A stretch of 64,000 nt of DNA from Eumeta japonica. Lineage: Eukaryota > Arthropoda > Insecta > Lepidoptera > Psychidae. A program made the translations under genes and the position numbers. Below, piece after piece: positions 12,626 to 24,530 of this stretch. The stretch spans positions 1 to 64,000 of the forward strand of contig BGZK01000880.1 in NCBI GenBank assembly GCA_005406025.1, written 5' to 3'. The notes beneath the pieces were generated by a model. It did not search any database and was not told the origin of the DNA. It saw nothing but the letters and a program-made list of their open reading frames with translations. The first letter of the stretch is position 1; each line of letters starts with the position of its first letter.

Positions 12626-12899
12626 GTAAGTGCATTGCAATGTGACTTTCATTTCTTTCTTTATAAATGCGTCCACGTTGATCCGTTAAAGACGTTTCCC
12701 ATAAAAATATTACGGTGATATAGCGATACTACTCACCCCGTTCAATACGCGTCCCGATTTTTTTACTCGTTGTCGATTGTCGAAGACGAGTCGTTTGTCG
12801 AAGTCAAGGTTTTGTTAGTCGAATTTCCCCAAGTTTTTAAGAAAATAATAAAATTATCTTCATGGTACCTGTACATGGTACATGATAAATCATTTGTGT

Positions 12900-13300
12900 G
12901 AAAACTTTTACTACATTGTACTAATCTATAAAGAGCGTAACGGAACTTCATACAAATCGTTCACTATAGTCGCCAAGAAATACATTTTTGTAAGCTTAAG
13001 CTACTAAAGATTATATAGGTGGTGCCGGCTCTACTAAATGCACCGCTTTGATTCTACAAATAGACGTGTACTCGTTAACGACTATAATTAATGATATCAA
13101 TTATAATATAATATGTCTCTATTCATAATGATAGGAATGGAAACATTTAAAGCATTGTATTAATGACTAGAGAGCCTTATAGAATTTCATAAACATCATG
13201 CACTATAGTCGCCGGCAAGAACAGTTTTGTAAAGGCATATACCGGCGATGCCAGTTTTGTTAAAAACGGTACCTTGAGTTTACCGATATGTATTCGTATA
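12900..13300. repeat. Diverged tandem duplication, period about 265 bp
   Basis: ACTATAGTCGCC with similar flanks occurs near 12962 and 13201. Both copies are preceded by CATA- or CATAA-AAC-type sequence and followed by TTTTGTAA. A weaker third trace (GAGGCTCTACCGGATTTC) is at 13534. Confidence 0.4.
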
Positions 13301-14439
13301 GATTATAATACTACCTGGCCGCAAATGCTGGGCACTCGCAAGGAACGCAAAATCCATCTCCAGATATATATTTTAGTAAAATGTAACAAAAAAATGCTGG
13401 CTGTACTCAAAAAGTGCTACCAACACAAAGATTACACTTCGGATGTCAGCTCACCGAGTGCCTAGGATCAGCCGCCGAGTAGTAGTAGTACATGATCTAT
13501 ATAGACATAGTTTTACAGTTGTAATTTCTAGAGAGGCTCTACCGGATTTCGAAACAAACTATGATTGTATTATGTTTATTCCAGCTTTTATTACATTTAT
13601 TTAAAGCAGTCATGAAACTTTTTAATGAAATAGTAGGATAGTTCACAAGAACGACACTAAAATGCGATAACAGCTGTCGGCAGGTCTGTAGGTTGTACAT
13701 GTGAATATAAAGAATATGCATTAAATTATATATTTTCCATTCCCACCATTCTTTCCTTATAATAATGCATACGAGTACAATAACGTACGAATATTCGTAA
13801 CAAAAATACAAAAATGTGGGCTAAATATAAGTTTTTTGTATATTGTTTTTCAACATATACCACGGTCACGTACTCATTACTAAGTGAGAAGTAAATTAAT
13901 TCACATATTGATCAATGAAAAAACTGCTACGTGTTCATAAAATGTCAGGTCACGATAGATATGTAATACATTTTTAAGTTATATTATATTTGTATTTAGT
14001 TGTATAATATTTCTAATCTTTAAATTAAAGCAAACCCATTGCAAATCCTGTTCAATTTCTGCAGTAGTTTGTACATGTCACGTATTGGCGCACACGTTAT
14101 ATTTGTCTACATACAAACAGACGTACGAAAATTCGAAAAACACTTATTTTAGACACTTCAATCTTAGCAACACCTGCTATCTAATTCATTCGTATTCAAT
14201 GTATTTACAATTTTGTTACGCTCGTATATTTATCACATTGATGACACCATATTATTAATAACCCAAGTACGTACAACATATTCTCATTATGAATGAGAAC
14301 GCGCAGAAACCTCTCATAGACGAACACATTCATTTTTTTATAACCGATCATAGACTCTGGCAAACCTGACAGGCGAACTACAGAACGGCATTTGGCATGC
14401 GACAAAGAGGAAAAACAATACAATAATGCTTTATTTTAA

Positions 14440-14580
14440 TCGCTCAGTGCGACGCGGGCTGTTGCGAGATTCACTTCTATTAATTTGGTGAGTGTGGTGG
14501 TCGTGGCCGAGTGCCGGTGCGGGAGGAATGCGCCGCGCCGGCCGCATGACTCACGGGCCGGGGACTCTCGCATTCTTGGC
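14440..14580. promoter_or_regulatory. GC-rich block, possible promoter
   Basis: Contains GTGCCGGTGCGGGAGGAATG and CGCCGCGCCGGCCGCATGAC, plus a donor-like TTG-GTGAGTG at 14488. No coding frame. It lies 60 bp before a dispersed repeat, so it might instead be repeat-associated. Confidence 0.3.
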
Positions 14581-14640
14581 TTTTTGTTATTGAAAAATAT
14601 CGCTCAATATATCTCTATCTCCTTACACATTATTAATTTC

Positions 14641-15370
14641 TAGGGTTCCGAGTCAAATCACAAAAACGGAACCCTCATATGCAGTTTCGTTACGTCCGTC
14701 CGTCTCTATGTCACAGACATTTTACTTCAACATGTATATTGATGAAATTTAGAGTATAGGTGTCTTGTATAAACCGCTACTAAGTTTAGTAGTTCAATAA
14801 CAAAAATAAATAATCCTAAGAGGGGCATTCCATACATAAAACAGAAGCTGAAAAAAATTTTTTTCAACAAACGTCAACATGTGGCACATATATCGACAGT
14901 TCTTTTAAAACGACTAATGTTCTTTAGTATTTTTTTTTTTTGATTAAATGAATATTTTCGGAAACAATAGCTCCAAAGTAGCATAGATTGTGTCCCCCCT
15001 TTATTTTCTAAGCCGTAAGTCCAAAAAATATGAAATAAATTACAAAGGTAACTCTTAATAAATATTTTCAAGAAAAAAAATATTTTTAACATGATCAGAT
15101 ATACTGTTTTTGAGTTGTTGTCGAAAAACTGCACTTCTCAACAAAAAGACGCAAGTGCAATGAAGATACGCTTTTTTGGTAGTGCTTTTTAGTGTACACT
15201 ATTTTAAGAATAATAGTTGACATACCTACCTGTTTGTCTAGTTATAGGTGACTAAAGAGCTTATATTTATTATGTGCGGGAAACATGGAAAATAGTGTAA
15301 CAACGTAGTTTTATATCTGCAATTAATTTCTTTGTAGTCATGGCTTCGGAACCCTACATTAAGCATGGTC
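14641..15370 (+). repeat. AGGGTTCCG-ended dispersed repeat, full copy 1
   Basis: Starts TAGGGTTCCGAGTCAAATCA and ends GGCTTCGGAACCCTAC, so its tips are inverted. Internal landmarks are CGTCCGTCCG, AAGCCGTAAGTCCAAAAAAT, TTGTCGAAAAACTGCACTTC, TAGTTATAGGTGACTAAAG and GCGGGAAACATGGAAAA. The last two recur in the copy at 28560 and, inverted and diverged, at 29625. Confidence 0.75.
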
Positions 15371-15544
15371 CAGCATGCTCTTGGTCAGTTATTTCTTCCT
15401 TGTGGCAACACTAGTACTTATATTGTATATTGAATTTCACTGTAGCTCAGGGAGATTAAAAATTAATTTTGATCTATCATTACTCCCGTGGTGTTCGTTC
15501 GGGAAGGATAATATCAGAATAGGTTTGCTGTAATAGATTTATTC

Positions 15545-15874
15545 ATGAGGAAAATTTGTACACATTATGTATTAGTGGTCACCAACTTTTTTAGCAATTT
15601 AACACCCGCAAATTTAGAAAAAATTTATTTATTATTCAAATGTGTCCCTGGTTTCGCTCCCGTGGACATAGATAACAGTGAATTCCTTCATCTCCTATAT
15701 CTGCTGATTTTGCTGTCACTTTTGATCACGATCACCGTCCTATTCTCGATGTCAGTTCCGGGCCCACCGTCGGGTCCAGTTCCCGTCCCGCTCTCGATTT
15801 CAATACCGGTCTCGATACCGATGTTGGTCCTTCGTTGGGCATTAACGCTAATAATAACAAATTACGATTTATAA
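15545..15874 (+). repeat. CCCGTGGAC/(TCCCGN)n repeat, copy 1
   Basis: GGTTTCGCTCCCGTGGACAT, then GAATTCCTTCATCTCC, then a degenerate 6-bp-like tract (TCCCGTCCCGCTCTCGATTT). The 109-codon frame across it (leucine/proline/serine-rich) is a product of the tract. The same order recurs at 21660 and, inverted, at 28040. Confidence 0.7.
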
Positions 15875-16024
15875 TGGAACAGACTTCTAAACCACAACGT
15901 AATATATAAATACCGTTTTTACTGGTATTTATAAATTTTTTACGTAAAAGGCAATGTTGTTGTTACATGTATAATATAATAAAATCTTATTATATTAGTC
16001 TTATATCCTATTTGGGAACATTAA

Positions 16025-17220
16025 ATTTGATTACAATCTGTCCAACCGTCAGAATATGACAAATATTCATACAAACATACTTTTCCATTTTTATACTATA
16101 AATGGTCTATAACCATCTACTAACGATTCCGCGTCAAATGGTCAAAGTCCCAATTACAATACTTCTAGCCGTCAGCGTATGACAAACATCCATACAAACG
16201 TACTTTTACATTTTTATATTATAAATGGTCTACAACCATATATTAACGATTCCGCGTTAAATGATCAAAGTCCCAATTACAATCCTACCAGCCGTCAGCG
16301 TATGACAAACATCCATACAAACACATTTTTATATTATAAATCGTCTACAACCATATATTAACGATCCCGCGTCAAATGTTCAAAATCCCAATTACAATCC
16401 GTCCAGCCCTCAGCGTATGACAAACATCCATACAAACATACTTTTACATTTTCATATTATAAATCGTCTACAACCATATATTAACGATTCCGCGTCAAAC
16501 GGTCAAAATCTCAATTACAATCCGTCCAACCGTCGGCGTATGACAAACATCCATACAAACATACTTTTCCATTTTTATACTATAAATGGTCTATAACCAT
16601 CTACTAACGATTCCGCGTCAAATGGTCAAAGTCCCAATTACAATACTTCTAGCCGTCAGCGTATGACAAACATCCATACAAACGTACTTTTACATTTTTA
16701 TATTATAAATGGTCTACAACCATATATTAACGATTCCGCGTTAAATGATCAAAGTCCCAATTACAATCCTACCAGCCGTCAGCGTATGACAAACATCCAT
16801 ACAAACACATTTTTATATTATAAATCGTCTACAACCATATATTAACGATCCCGCGTCAAATGTTCAAAATCCCAATTACAATCCGTCCAGCCCTCAGCGT
16901 ATGACAAACATCCATACAAACATACTTTTACATTTTCATATTATAAATCGTCTACAACCATATATTAACGATTCCGCGTCAAACGGTCAAAATCTCAATT
17001 ACAATCCGTCCAACCGTCGGCGTATGACAAACATCCATACAAACATACTTTTACATTTTTATATTATAAATCATCTGCAACCATATATTAACGATTCCGC
17101 GTCAAATGATCAAAGTCCCAATTACAATCCTTCCAGCCGTCAGCGTTTGACAAACATCCATACAAACACATTTTTATATTATAAATCGTCTACAACCATA
17201 TATTAACGATCCCGCTTCGA
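16025..17220 (+). repeat. About 121-bp tandem array with 484-bp higher-order repeat
   Basis: About ten units containing GCGTATGACAAACATCCATA, then TTATATTATAAAT, ACAACCATATATTAACGAT and CAAAGTCCCAATTACAAT. Spacing between ATGACAAAC positions is 115-123 bp. A block of four units repeats at a 484-bp offset with no difference noticed by eye; the 60-codon MTNIHTN frames at 16179 and 16663 are identical. Those frames and the 101-codon one at 16901 are repeats, not genes. Confidence 0.9.
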
Positions 17221-18860
17221 ATGGTTTCAGTTTCATACTGATACGATCAGTAGTTTTTTCGTGATTGGGCCTCAATAAAAAGGAACTTCATTACATAATA
17301 ATATTGTGGTGTGTAACTCTGCGGGAGGTGTGGCCGTTCTAAGAAGACCAAAGATTCGAGTATTGGAATGAAAGAGTATTTTCCTTCGAGATCAATGTAT
17401 TTATTGATCGGTTCTTCAATATTTCTCTCTATTCTTTCTCGATTTTACTTATTAAATTATCATAATAATTCACCCTTTATCACTATAACACTTGTGCACT
17501 CGGGCATCAGCCCTCGTCCCCTTTCTCTGCACTTCCCTCTAGTCCTACTCAATTGTTCTGCGCGAGCTCGGATTCGAATGTTCTATTCTACTCTAATTTT
17601 AAATTGAACGCGAACCCGCGAGCATGAAGGTCGGATACCTCACATGTCACCTACTCCTACTACAATATAAACAGATTGATAATTCATACTTTTTTTCATG
17701 CTGTTTGACTAAACTATGATGATGTTTGTCGGTTAAGTCGGCAAAACTATCGTCCTTGGAGAATTTTCAATAATGTTCCAGTGTTTAGGCAAATCAACTC
17801 TTGAGAGTTATAAGAGGAAAATACCTTGTAATGTTAATAATATAGTATTGTACCTTCTAGGGCCGCACTACATGGCCAAAAGAAATAAAACTTTAAAGTA
17901 TCTTCAATTTTAAATGTTTAGTTTGTTATTCCTTATCCTCCTTCTAGTTTTTACTTTTCTTCTTCTTCTTCCACATTTTTTGCATTGTTATGCAATCACG
18001 GGTTATTTTCAAAATTTCAGGAGCCTTCTTTTTCTTCTCTTTCATATTCTTCTTCTTTTTTTCCCACACGTTCTTACTTTGTCAATCGACAAACAGACAG
18101 GTAAGAAAGCGAGTTAATGAAAACATAGTAATAAACCTCGGAATGAAAGCTATAAACTTGTATAAATCTTTGTTTAGATATTTTGTAAGGTAGCTTAAAT
18201 CGCATAAAATCTCGCGTTCGCTAGTTAAGATATTGAAGGCCAGAGGTTGTATAAAATAGGTTTATTTTTTTCAAGATCTTGTTTCCTTCGTTTCAAATAA
18301 CGTTCATAGTGATTAGAAAACTTCTAGAACATGAACATTTACAAATTCCCTTATAGGTAATATTTTATACAATCAACTATTCTCGCGATAAAGCACGAAG
18401 AATGGGAGGCGGTCAAATATTTCAGAAAGAACCCTTTCCGTTGTTTAAAATGGAGTACATGTCTTATTTAGCAGAGTACAACACTTCATAATCGAAATAC
18501 AGTGTCAATAATATTGGATATATGAGGCAATTCATCAAATTGACTAGATACATTACAAAACCGATGCAATACAACAGCTCTACAGCATATCAATCGTGTC
18601 TATTACCAGGTCCAAACTTGGTTAAATAAATATGGATGAGTACTTCGAAATGAACTCCTATAGCGATAACAATATTATTACCATCAGCACCAGAAAAAAT
18701 GTTCAATACGACATTCTGAAACTGCACGCAAAACTGTGCTTCGAGTTGCGAGCGTAGAAAAGTAGAGGGGTGTGACGTTCTTCAGTTTGTGGTCAGTGAG
18801 AGGGACAAATACGATTCAATGCTTCGTCATACTTAAATAAATTCATACTAGTTCCATTGA
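17221..18860. other. Non-coding stretch with a pyrimidine-rich block
   Basis: 17914-18075 is rich in TTCTTC/CTTTTTC on the plus strand and opens spurious Leu/Phe frames. The rest shows no supported gene. Confidence 0.55.
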
Positions 18861-18869
18861 GCAGCTGCG

Positions 18870-19005
18870 TGATGTTCATTTGATTTAAAATTAAAAAGTC
18901 ATCGGTCAATTGGTCATGATCAGTTTCGAATCCGGCACCTTCTGATCGGAAGGCCGCTCGACCACCGGGCCACAGCGAATAGCATATGACCACTCAAAAT
19001 CTACC
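18870..19005 (-). mobile_element. tRNA-derived SINE remnant
   Basis: Minus strand reads CGGTGGTCGAGCGGCC, then GATCAGAAGGTGCCGGATTC and GAAACTGATCATGACC. An A-box-like GTGGTCGAGCGG and a B-box-like GGATTCGAAAC are 25-30 bp apart, as in tRNA genes, but no complete cloverleaf forms. The moth SINE layout (tRNA-like head, GTCATGA body) fits. Confidence 0.4.
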
Positions 19006-19664
19006 CTATTCATATATATTGTGAACGCATTTTTGAATAACCAAGAATTCTTGAATTCTCTCTGTTAAACCGATCCACAATATTACCTAAAAGCAACTCG
19101 AATAACTAAACCAAGAAACCTTTACTACGTTTTGGCCAAAACTGGACTTTAATTTCTGCAACATTAAGTTGCTGTTTGTTTGTCGTGTTAATGTTATCGC
19201 GCATATGTGACCGCCACGCAGTCCTAGGCTATTAACCTTGTAAGCTTTATATTCAACGACGAAATATTAAGCGCCCAACTTTGTTATTTTCGTAGATACA
19301 AATTTCGTGAAAAGCTTAATAATATAATTACCTACGCAAAATATACATTTTTTCTACAAGTAAATTGCTGTACTAGCTAAACAAATATGATATACGTGTT
19401 TGCAATTGTTTTTTGGACGTAGGTAAGTAATAATCACAAGATATTTTTATGTGTTTTATGTTACATAAAACGTGGCTAAATTCATATTGCTTTATGAAAT
19501 ACAGTTGTATACGTAATCGTAACGGAGACATCGTCTAAAATCACCTCATAAAAATAGAAAATTAACAACCGTACGACTGGTTATAATCATGTAACCATTT
19601 CATTACACGATGATCTTCTGCAATGAAATATTAGATGAGGGAAGATACAAAAAAAAATTAAACG

Positions 19665-19795
19665 TGTGGCACCCGGGGACTACGCGGTAAGGCACTTGCA
19701 TAGCATTTTTTATCACGCTCCCTGCGGTGTGTCGGGACTTGTCCCTTGCAGTCATAGCGACCGGCTGAAGGTCGAGCGATGATGATGATGACTTA
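19665..19795 (+). mobile_element. Short dispersed element ending in (GAT)n
   Basis: Sequence GTGTGGCACCCGGGGACTAC, CACGCTCCCTGCGGTGTGTC and GCGACCGGCTGAAGGTCGAG ends in GATGATGATGATGA. I know near-identical blocks with the same microsatellite end from moth genomes. The GC-rich body contrasts with its flanks. The minus-strand frame over it is not a gene. Confidence 0.5.
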
Positions 19796-20043
19796 TGCAC
19801 TTATAATTATTTATTTATTTATGCAGTATTTTTTTTCTTTGATATTTATTCAAGTTTTTCATCACTTTCTTCATTAATAAACGCACTTTGTTTATTCATA
19901 TTTAAAAGAATTTATACACAAATTTTACGCGTATAGCTATTCACTAGCAACTGCTATTCACTGTTGTACACAGGTATATCTATGTATACATATATACCTA
20001 CATGTATACTTACAGGGCACATGCGGTGAGTGTTGCATTATAA

Positions 20044-20080
20044 TGATATGATAGATACCTATGATATGATAGATACCTAT
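20044..20080. repeat. 18-bp tandem repeat, two units
   Basis: TGATATGATAGATACCTA occurs twice in tandem. Confidence 0.85.
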
Positions 20081-20089
20081 ACACCTATA

Positions 20090-20360
20090 TACTTTCTCAC
20101 AAACAGCTGCTTACGCATTCGTCCGATTTCCGAGCAGCTCGTCTCAATCCGTGCGAGCTTCGTACAGTCGTACCATATACATACACGTTAAGCGAACGCT
20201 CGGCCGAGCTACATGGTAGGCGGAGTGGGGGTGTTAGGTTTTATTTTCGTTACGGAATTTCTTGATTCGGTCGCCGCACTCAAAACCCGCGATAAAAGCT
20301 ATGCAATAGCTTAAAAAACAGAGTGTGTCGGACACAACGTGAAGAGAAACTTCTTTGGCT
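20090..20360. promoter_or_regulatory. CpG-richer promoter-like region
   Basis: CGAGCAGCTCGTCTCAATCC, CGAACGCTCGGCCGAGCTAC and GGCGGAGTGGGGGTG are clustered. No coding frame. Role inferred from composition only. Confidence 0.25.
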
Positions 20361-20944
20361 AAATGTGCAGGAATAGAGTTTAGGGTTGAAAAATGAAAGA
20401 GAAAGTAAATTATTGCATTATTAATTCATGGTCATGAGATTGTTTTCAAGAACAACTATTTTAAAAGGAAAATCAAAGTGAGAAGGCAATTAGATTAAGG
20501 CCGGGACTACGTCTGTGGGGTCTCACCGCGATGATCGCTCGGACATTCCGCCTGTCACACGCACATAACCTTCTTTTTCCTCGTGGACAGAGAAAGTGAA
20601 GTTTTGTCGTTATTCTCTATTTGAGATGAATTAATGCCACTGTCCAAAGACAAATAAATTGTCAGCTGCAACAAAATGAGTTGCAGACATTGGAATCGGT
20701 TTTTATAAAAAATTGTCGCATAAAAGATTGCAGTAATGTTTAGTCAAATTTTAATTATCAATTTACCATTGACTTATGATGCACCGTGTTCACATAACTA
20801 TTAAAACCACTGACGTAATCGACAATTACATTATTTTAAGAATATATGTAAAATAATTTTACATGCATTCTTCGTTTTTATAATGAATAATAACTGTGCT
20901 TATCTAAAATAGTTGCGATCAGTTGCGATCAGCTGTATGAACGC

Positions 20945-21045
20945 GTGGAACACGTGGGCCCGCTGGGCCGAACCGAAAAGAGCCGAGCGAACACGAACGT
21001 GTCACCCAACCGTATCACTCGAGCGTTTCGCTATGACGTCATAGC
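20945..21045. promoter_or_regulatory. Palindromic CRE and E-box in GC-rich block
   Basis: CACGTG at 20951-20956 and the full palindrome TATGACGTCATA at 21032-21043 lie in GC-rich sequence (GGCCCGCTGGGCCG). These match a bHLH (E-box) and a CREB/ATF-type site. No start site or gene is visible nearby. Confidence 0.35.
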
Positions 21046-21659
21046 ACGAAATTACTCTAACGTGGCAAAGCAAGTTTCACTTCAATAAACTGTATTAATA
21101 CATAAGCACTCCAAGTAAATTGAGTTGTATAAGCCACATGTCCCGGTGTTGGGTGTGAAGTGTGCAACGTTGCATTTTTCCAAACGCTTCATGAGTAGAA
21201 TAAGGAATAGGCAAGTGAAGCGCACAATATCTGATGTCATGAAAGAAACGCAAGATTCAGGGAGTGCGATTTTTATTTTTATATACCTACTTGTTTGGTA
21301 GGTTAAATCAAGTACCAAATTTGCAATAGTACATATTACAATAGTATAGTGATCGCCATCCGAAAACGAGCGTGGAGAAATAAAAGATGTAAAAACTAAA
21401 TAAAGAAAATTATAATGAGAAATGATTTTAATAATTCAATAATAATATAATAATTGTCAAAAGTTTATCACTGAAATGTTTATTGTAAAGTTATTATTTT
21501 TATATGATATATTTCAATTTTATTACGAATTAATGGAACGCCGACGGCAGATCGACCGGCTGGTCAAAGTAAAATAAGGCCATGTTAAACATAAATAAGA
21601 AACTAACGAGAAAAAAATTAAGAAATTATCGTGGTAATTCTGTTTAGTCTATATTGGCT

Positions 21660-22030
21660 TTTGCTCGCAGCTCCGCCCGCGTAGACATAAAACGAATTCC
21701 TTCATCTTATGATCGCCTCATTATGAAATCAAAATCCCGATCGCGATCCCGTTCCCCACTCTGATCACGCTCCGCTCTCGGTGTCTATTTCTTTCATTTT
21801 TGAGTCCGTTCGCGCTCCCGCTTTCGATTCTAACTCCGGTCTTGATCTAATTCCATTTCATTCTCGATCCCGGTCCCGCTTTAACTTTTGATCTCAGCAC
21901 TGCTTCTCATTCCGATTCCGATAACGTTCTTGATTCTAATTTTGATCCTAAACTCGATTTTGACCTTGATTTCATTCTCGATCCCGGGCTTGATTTTCAA
22001 TTATATTTCTCATTCTGTGTGCAATTGCGA
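21660..22030 (+). repeat. CCCGTGGAC/(TCCCGN)n repeat, copy 2
   Basis: GCTTTTGCTCGCAGCTCCGC then CGCGTAGACATAAAACG, GAATTCCTTCATCTTATG, and a long tract of GATCCCG/GATTCTAA-type hexamers. Same layout as at 15640. Confidence 0.75.
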
Positions 22031-22937
22031 TTTTGCTACCGATCACGATTCTGATTTGGACGAAGCCGTATCAAATGCTAGTAGTGTAAAAATAAAATTT
22101 TAGCTATGTTACTTGGGGATAGTGCAGCTTTCTATGAGTGCAAGAAAAAGAATTTTTGGAATCTTTAGTGACAGAAATATGAAGATAAAGCCAAAGCCAG
22201 CGTTCGCGCTTACCACATATATACAGCTAGTTTCATAGTCATCAAATTTACTCAAATCATCGAATTAATGATTTAAGAACGAGAAAACAAAACAGGCAAA
22301 CTGTACAAAGAGGTTTCGATTTTCCATAAACCCTTTCCTCCCTTATTATAATATACTTGGTGACCCGTACGAATACTTCGCATCGATAGTGGTCAGTCAC
22401 GTAATGTAATAAAGTTGAAATAAGTACATGTAAATATTTATTCATTTTAAATATGTATTTTATTCTAAAAAATAGTAACAAAATTAGTCTTATATTAATA
22501 TTATATACAGTATTATACACAGTATTAAAGACGCATTTTTTATATATTTATATACATTTTTTATGTTTAGATATTTCATACCGACAAAAGAACACCTTAA
22601 AGAAATATATTACGAGTACAAATAAGTTTGCACTATTTTTTGTCAATAAAATAATATTCATTATAAAAGAACAGTAATTTAATTTTAATCGTAGTATTGT
22701 CCATCAGTAGCAACTACTTTTTTCCATCTTTCAGGCAGCGTTCGGATTCCACCTCTGAAGAACTCCTTATCTTTTTGAGGCTATCCACCAATCAACCCAA
22801 TTTTTGGTATCTTCATATAATGTGAACCGCTGCTCTGACAGAGCATGTGCCAATGATATGTGCCAGAACATGTGCCGGAACAGATGATAGTCGGACAGTG
22901 TAATGTCTGGTGAATATGGTGGGTGGGATAGTACTTC

Positions 22938-23228
22938 TCAATCAAGTATTTTCAAATAGTTTTTCACTGGAACCGCTACATGCGGACGAGCATTATCATG
23001 GAGAATAATTTTGTCGAGTCTGGAGTAGCATTGAGAGTGTTTTTCCTTTAGAACTCGCCTCTTCTCTGCGAGTCGCTTAATCCAAGCAACGACAGTGATT
23101 ATTTTGCTTGGATTAAGCGTCTCGTAATACGCCACACCCAGCTGATCCCACCAAATACACAGCATGAGTTTTTTCCATGAATATTCGGTTTTGTTGTGGA
23201 TGTTGACACGTGGCCAGGTAATCCCCAT
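22938..23228 (-). pseudogene. mariner transposase, catalytic-core frame
   Basis: Carries MLCIWWDQLGVAYYETLNPS and ILHDNARPHVAVPVKNYLKI, the second catalytic aspartate block. It ends at a stop that replaces the tryptophan usual in the LDWEVL motif; beyond it PPYSPDITLSDYHLF continues in the same frame. Confidence 0.9.
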
Positions 23229-23446
23229 GATTTTCTTCCTTTTGGATTATCATAATGTATCCACTTTTCATCACCAGTGACGATTCGATGTAAAAAACTT
23301 TTTTTTGTGCCTAATTAGCAGCATTTCACTCATGCATAATCGGCGTTCAATATCTCTCGGCATTAATTCGTATGGAACCCAATTACCTTGTTTAGGAATC
23401 ATTCCTAACAATTTTAAACGATGCGAGACTGCTTGCTGAGTGACTT

Positions 23447-23743
23447 CTAAAGTAAGTGCAAGTTGCTTTTGTGTTTAAGATGAATCTTCCTCCAAAATTC
23501 CTCCAATTCTGCATTCTCATAAATTTTTGGCCTTCCACTGCGATCTTTGTCTTCTACGTTTAAATCACCGTTTTTAAACTTTTGAAACCACTCACGACAT
23601 GTTCTCTCACTCAAGGCAGCCTCATTATATGCTTCTACGAGCAATTGATGTGCCTCAGCTGCAGATTTTTTTAAATTAAAGAAGTATATTAAAAGTTCCC
23701 GCAAATGATGCTTCTTTGGCTCAAATTTAATCATTTTTTCCAA
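23447..23743 (-). pseudogene. mariner transposase, N-terminal frame
   Basis: Open for 98 residues from ATG at 23743: MEKMIKFEPKKHHLRELLI, a paired-like helix-turn-helix region, then CREWFQKFKNGDLNVEDKDR and SGRPKIYENAELEEF. After this the reading frame shifts; the expected QTQEELA-type continuation is in another frame. Two-thirds of the transposase follows downstream, so this is a piece, not a gene. Confidence 0.9.
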
Positions 23744-23959
23744 AAATTTAAAAATTTAATCAAAAAAAATATATGATGAATAATATGAAGTTAACAATAT
23801 GATAGAGTTATGTTGTTCTTGAATGAGCAACCTAATTTTCAAGCCGGTTATCATCTGCAAATTCTAACGTAAGCCTCGTGCCACGCCATCTCTCTCAAAA
23901 CGGCGGAAACTTATTTGTACTCCTAATATAATGATGATGACGATGATGATCATATCACA

Positions 23960-24420
23960 TTGCCCTTTTTAGAACTACTTTTCCAAAAATGATACATGTC
24001 GTTATTTATCATTTGTAATAAATAGCTAAAATATAAGATTGAATAGCTTCAGTGGTTACGTTTTTTTAAATTTCAATTATTATTTAATCTCTTTTAGGGT
24101 CACTTTTGAGATTGATGTATATCATTATTTTTTATTAGTAATAATTACCTAAGATATAAATTTTGACATAAATGGCTTCGGTGGTTTAGCTTTTCTACAC
24201 AACATTTAATCCCCTAGTTTACCCGTTTGAAGGCAAAAAAAATACAGGCTATGTATTTTTCTTTATTTCTATAACTTACTTGAATGTTACGTTTGACATC
24301 AGTAGCTTCAACAGTTTTGACTTTTCATACGACACTGCTTTATCATTTTCACCCCCTTAGAAGTTGAATTTATAAAAATTCTTACTTAGTGATCACCTAA
24401 ATTATAATAGGAAACTCGTA
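23960..24420 (+). repeat. Degenerate tandem array, period about 128 bp, three units
   Basis: Each unit has an A-rich block then GAATAGCTTCAGTGGTTACG, or AAATGGCTTCGGTGGTTTAG, or CAGTAGCTTCAACAGTTTTG (near 24042, 24171, 24299) and a TCATT-CACCCC-like end. Typical of repeats beside moth transposons. Confidence 0.6.
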
Positions 24421-24530
24421 CAAAATTTGTGTTTCTAGGCCCAATAGTTTGGGCTGTGTGCTTTGATATATTAGATAGTCAGTTTCCTCTTTTTATACAT
24501 GATGGAACTGATCATGCATCTTTTCGAAAA

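Larger units (their letters stand above)
22610..23926 (-). mobile_element. mariner transposon, complete ends, inactive transposase
   Basis: 1317 bp with inverted repeats (right end, reverse complemented, TTAGGAGTACAAATAAGTTT; left TTACGAGTACAAATAAGTTT) and TA duplications at 22608-22609 and 23927-23928. The minus strand encodes a mariner transposase in pieces: helix-turn-helix N-terminus from 23743 (FFNLKKSAAEAHQLLVEAYN, CREWFQKFKNGDLNVEDKDR), VTGDEKWIHYDNPK, MLCIWWDQLGVAYYE, ILHDNARPHVA, then PPYSPDITLSDYHLF and a C-terminus ending YYD with its stop near 22686. All three catalytic aspartates (GDEKW, HDNARPH, SDYHLF, the last two 34 residues apart) are readable. At least two frameshifts and a stop (Trp expected, in LD-EVL) make it inactive. 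Confidence 0.95.

Noticed and set aside
14641..15370. A single long terminal repeat (solo LTR)
   Set aside because: The tips are inverted (AGGGTTCCG / CGGAACCCT), but there are no TG/CA ends, no polyadenylation architecture and no target duplication.
16179..17206. Repeated MTNIHTN-type open frames as a gene family
   Set aside because: They are translations of the 121-bp tandem array; identical copies reflect the 484-bp duplication, and stops occur at the same array position in each unit.
17914..18193. Leucine/phenylalanine-rich frames as membrane proteins
   Set aside because: They come from a pyrimidine-rich simple-sequence tract, and two overlapping frames read it equally.
18925..18990. 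A complete tRNA gene
   Set aside because: A-box and B-box-like sequences are present but no full acceptor or anticodon stem forms; SINE remnant is a better fit.
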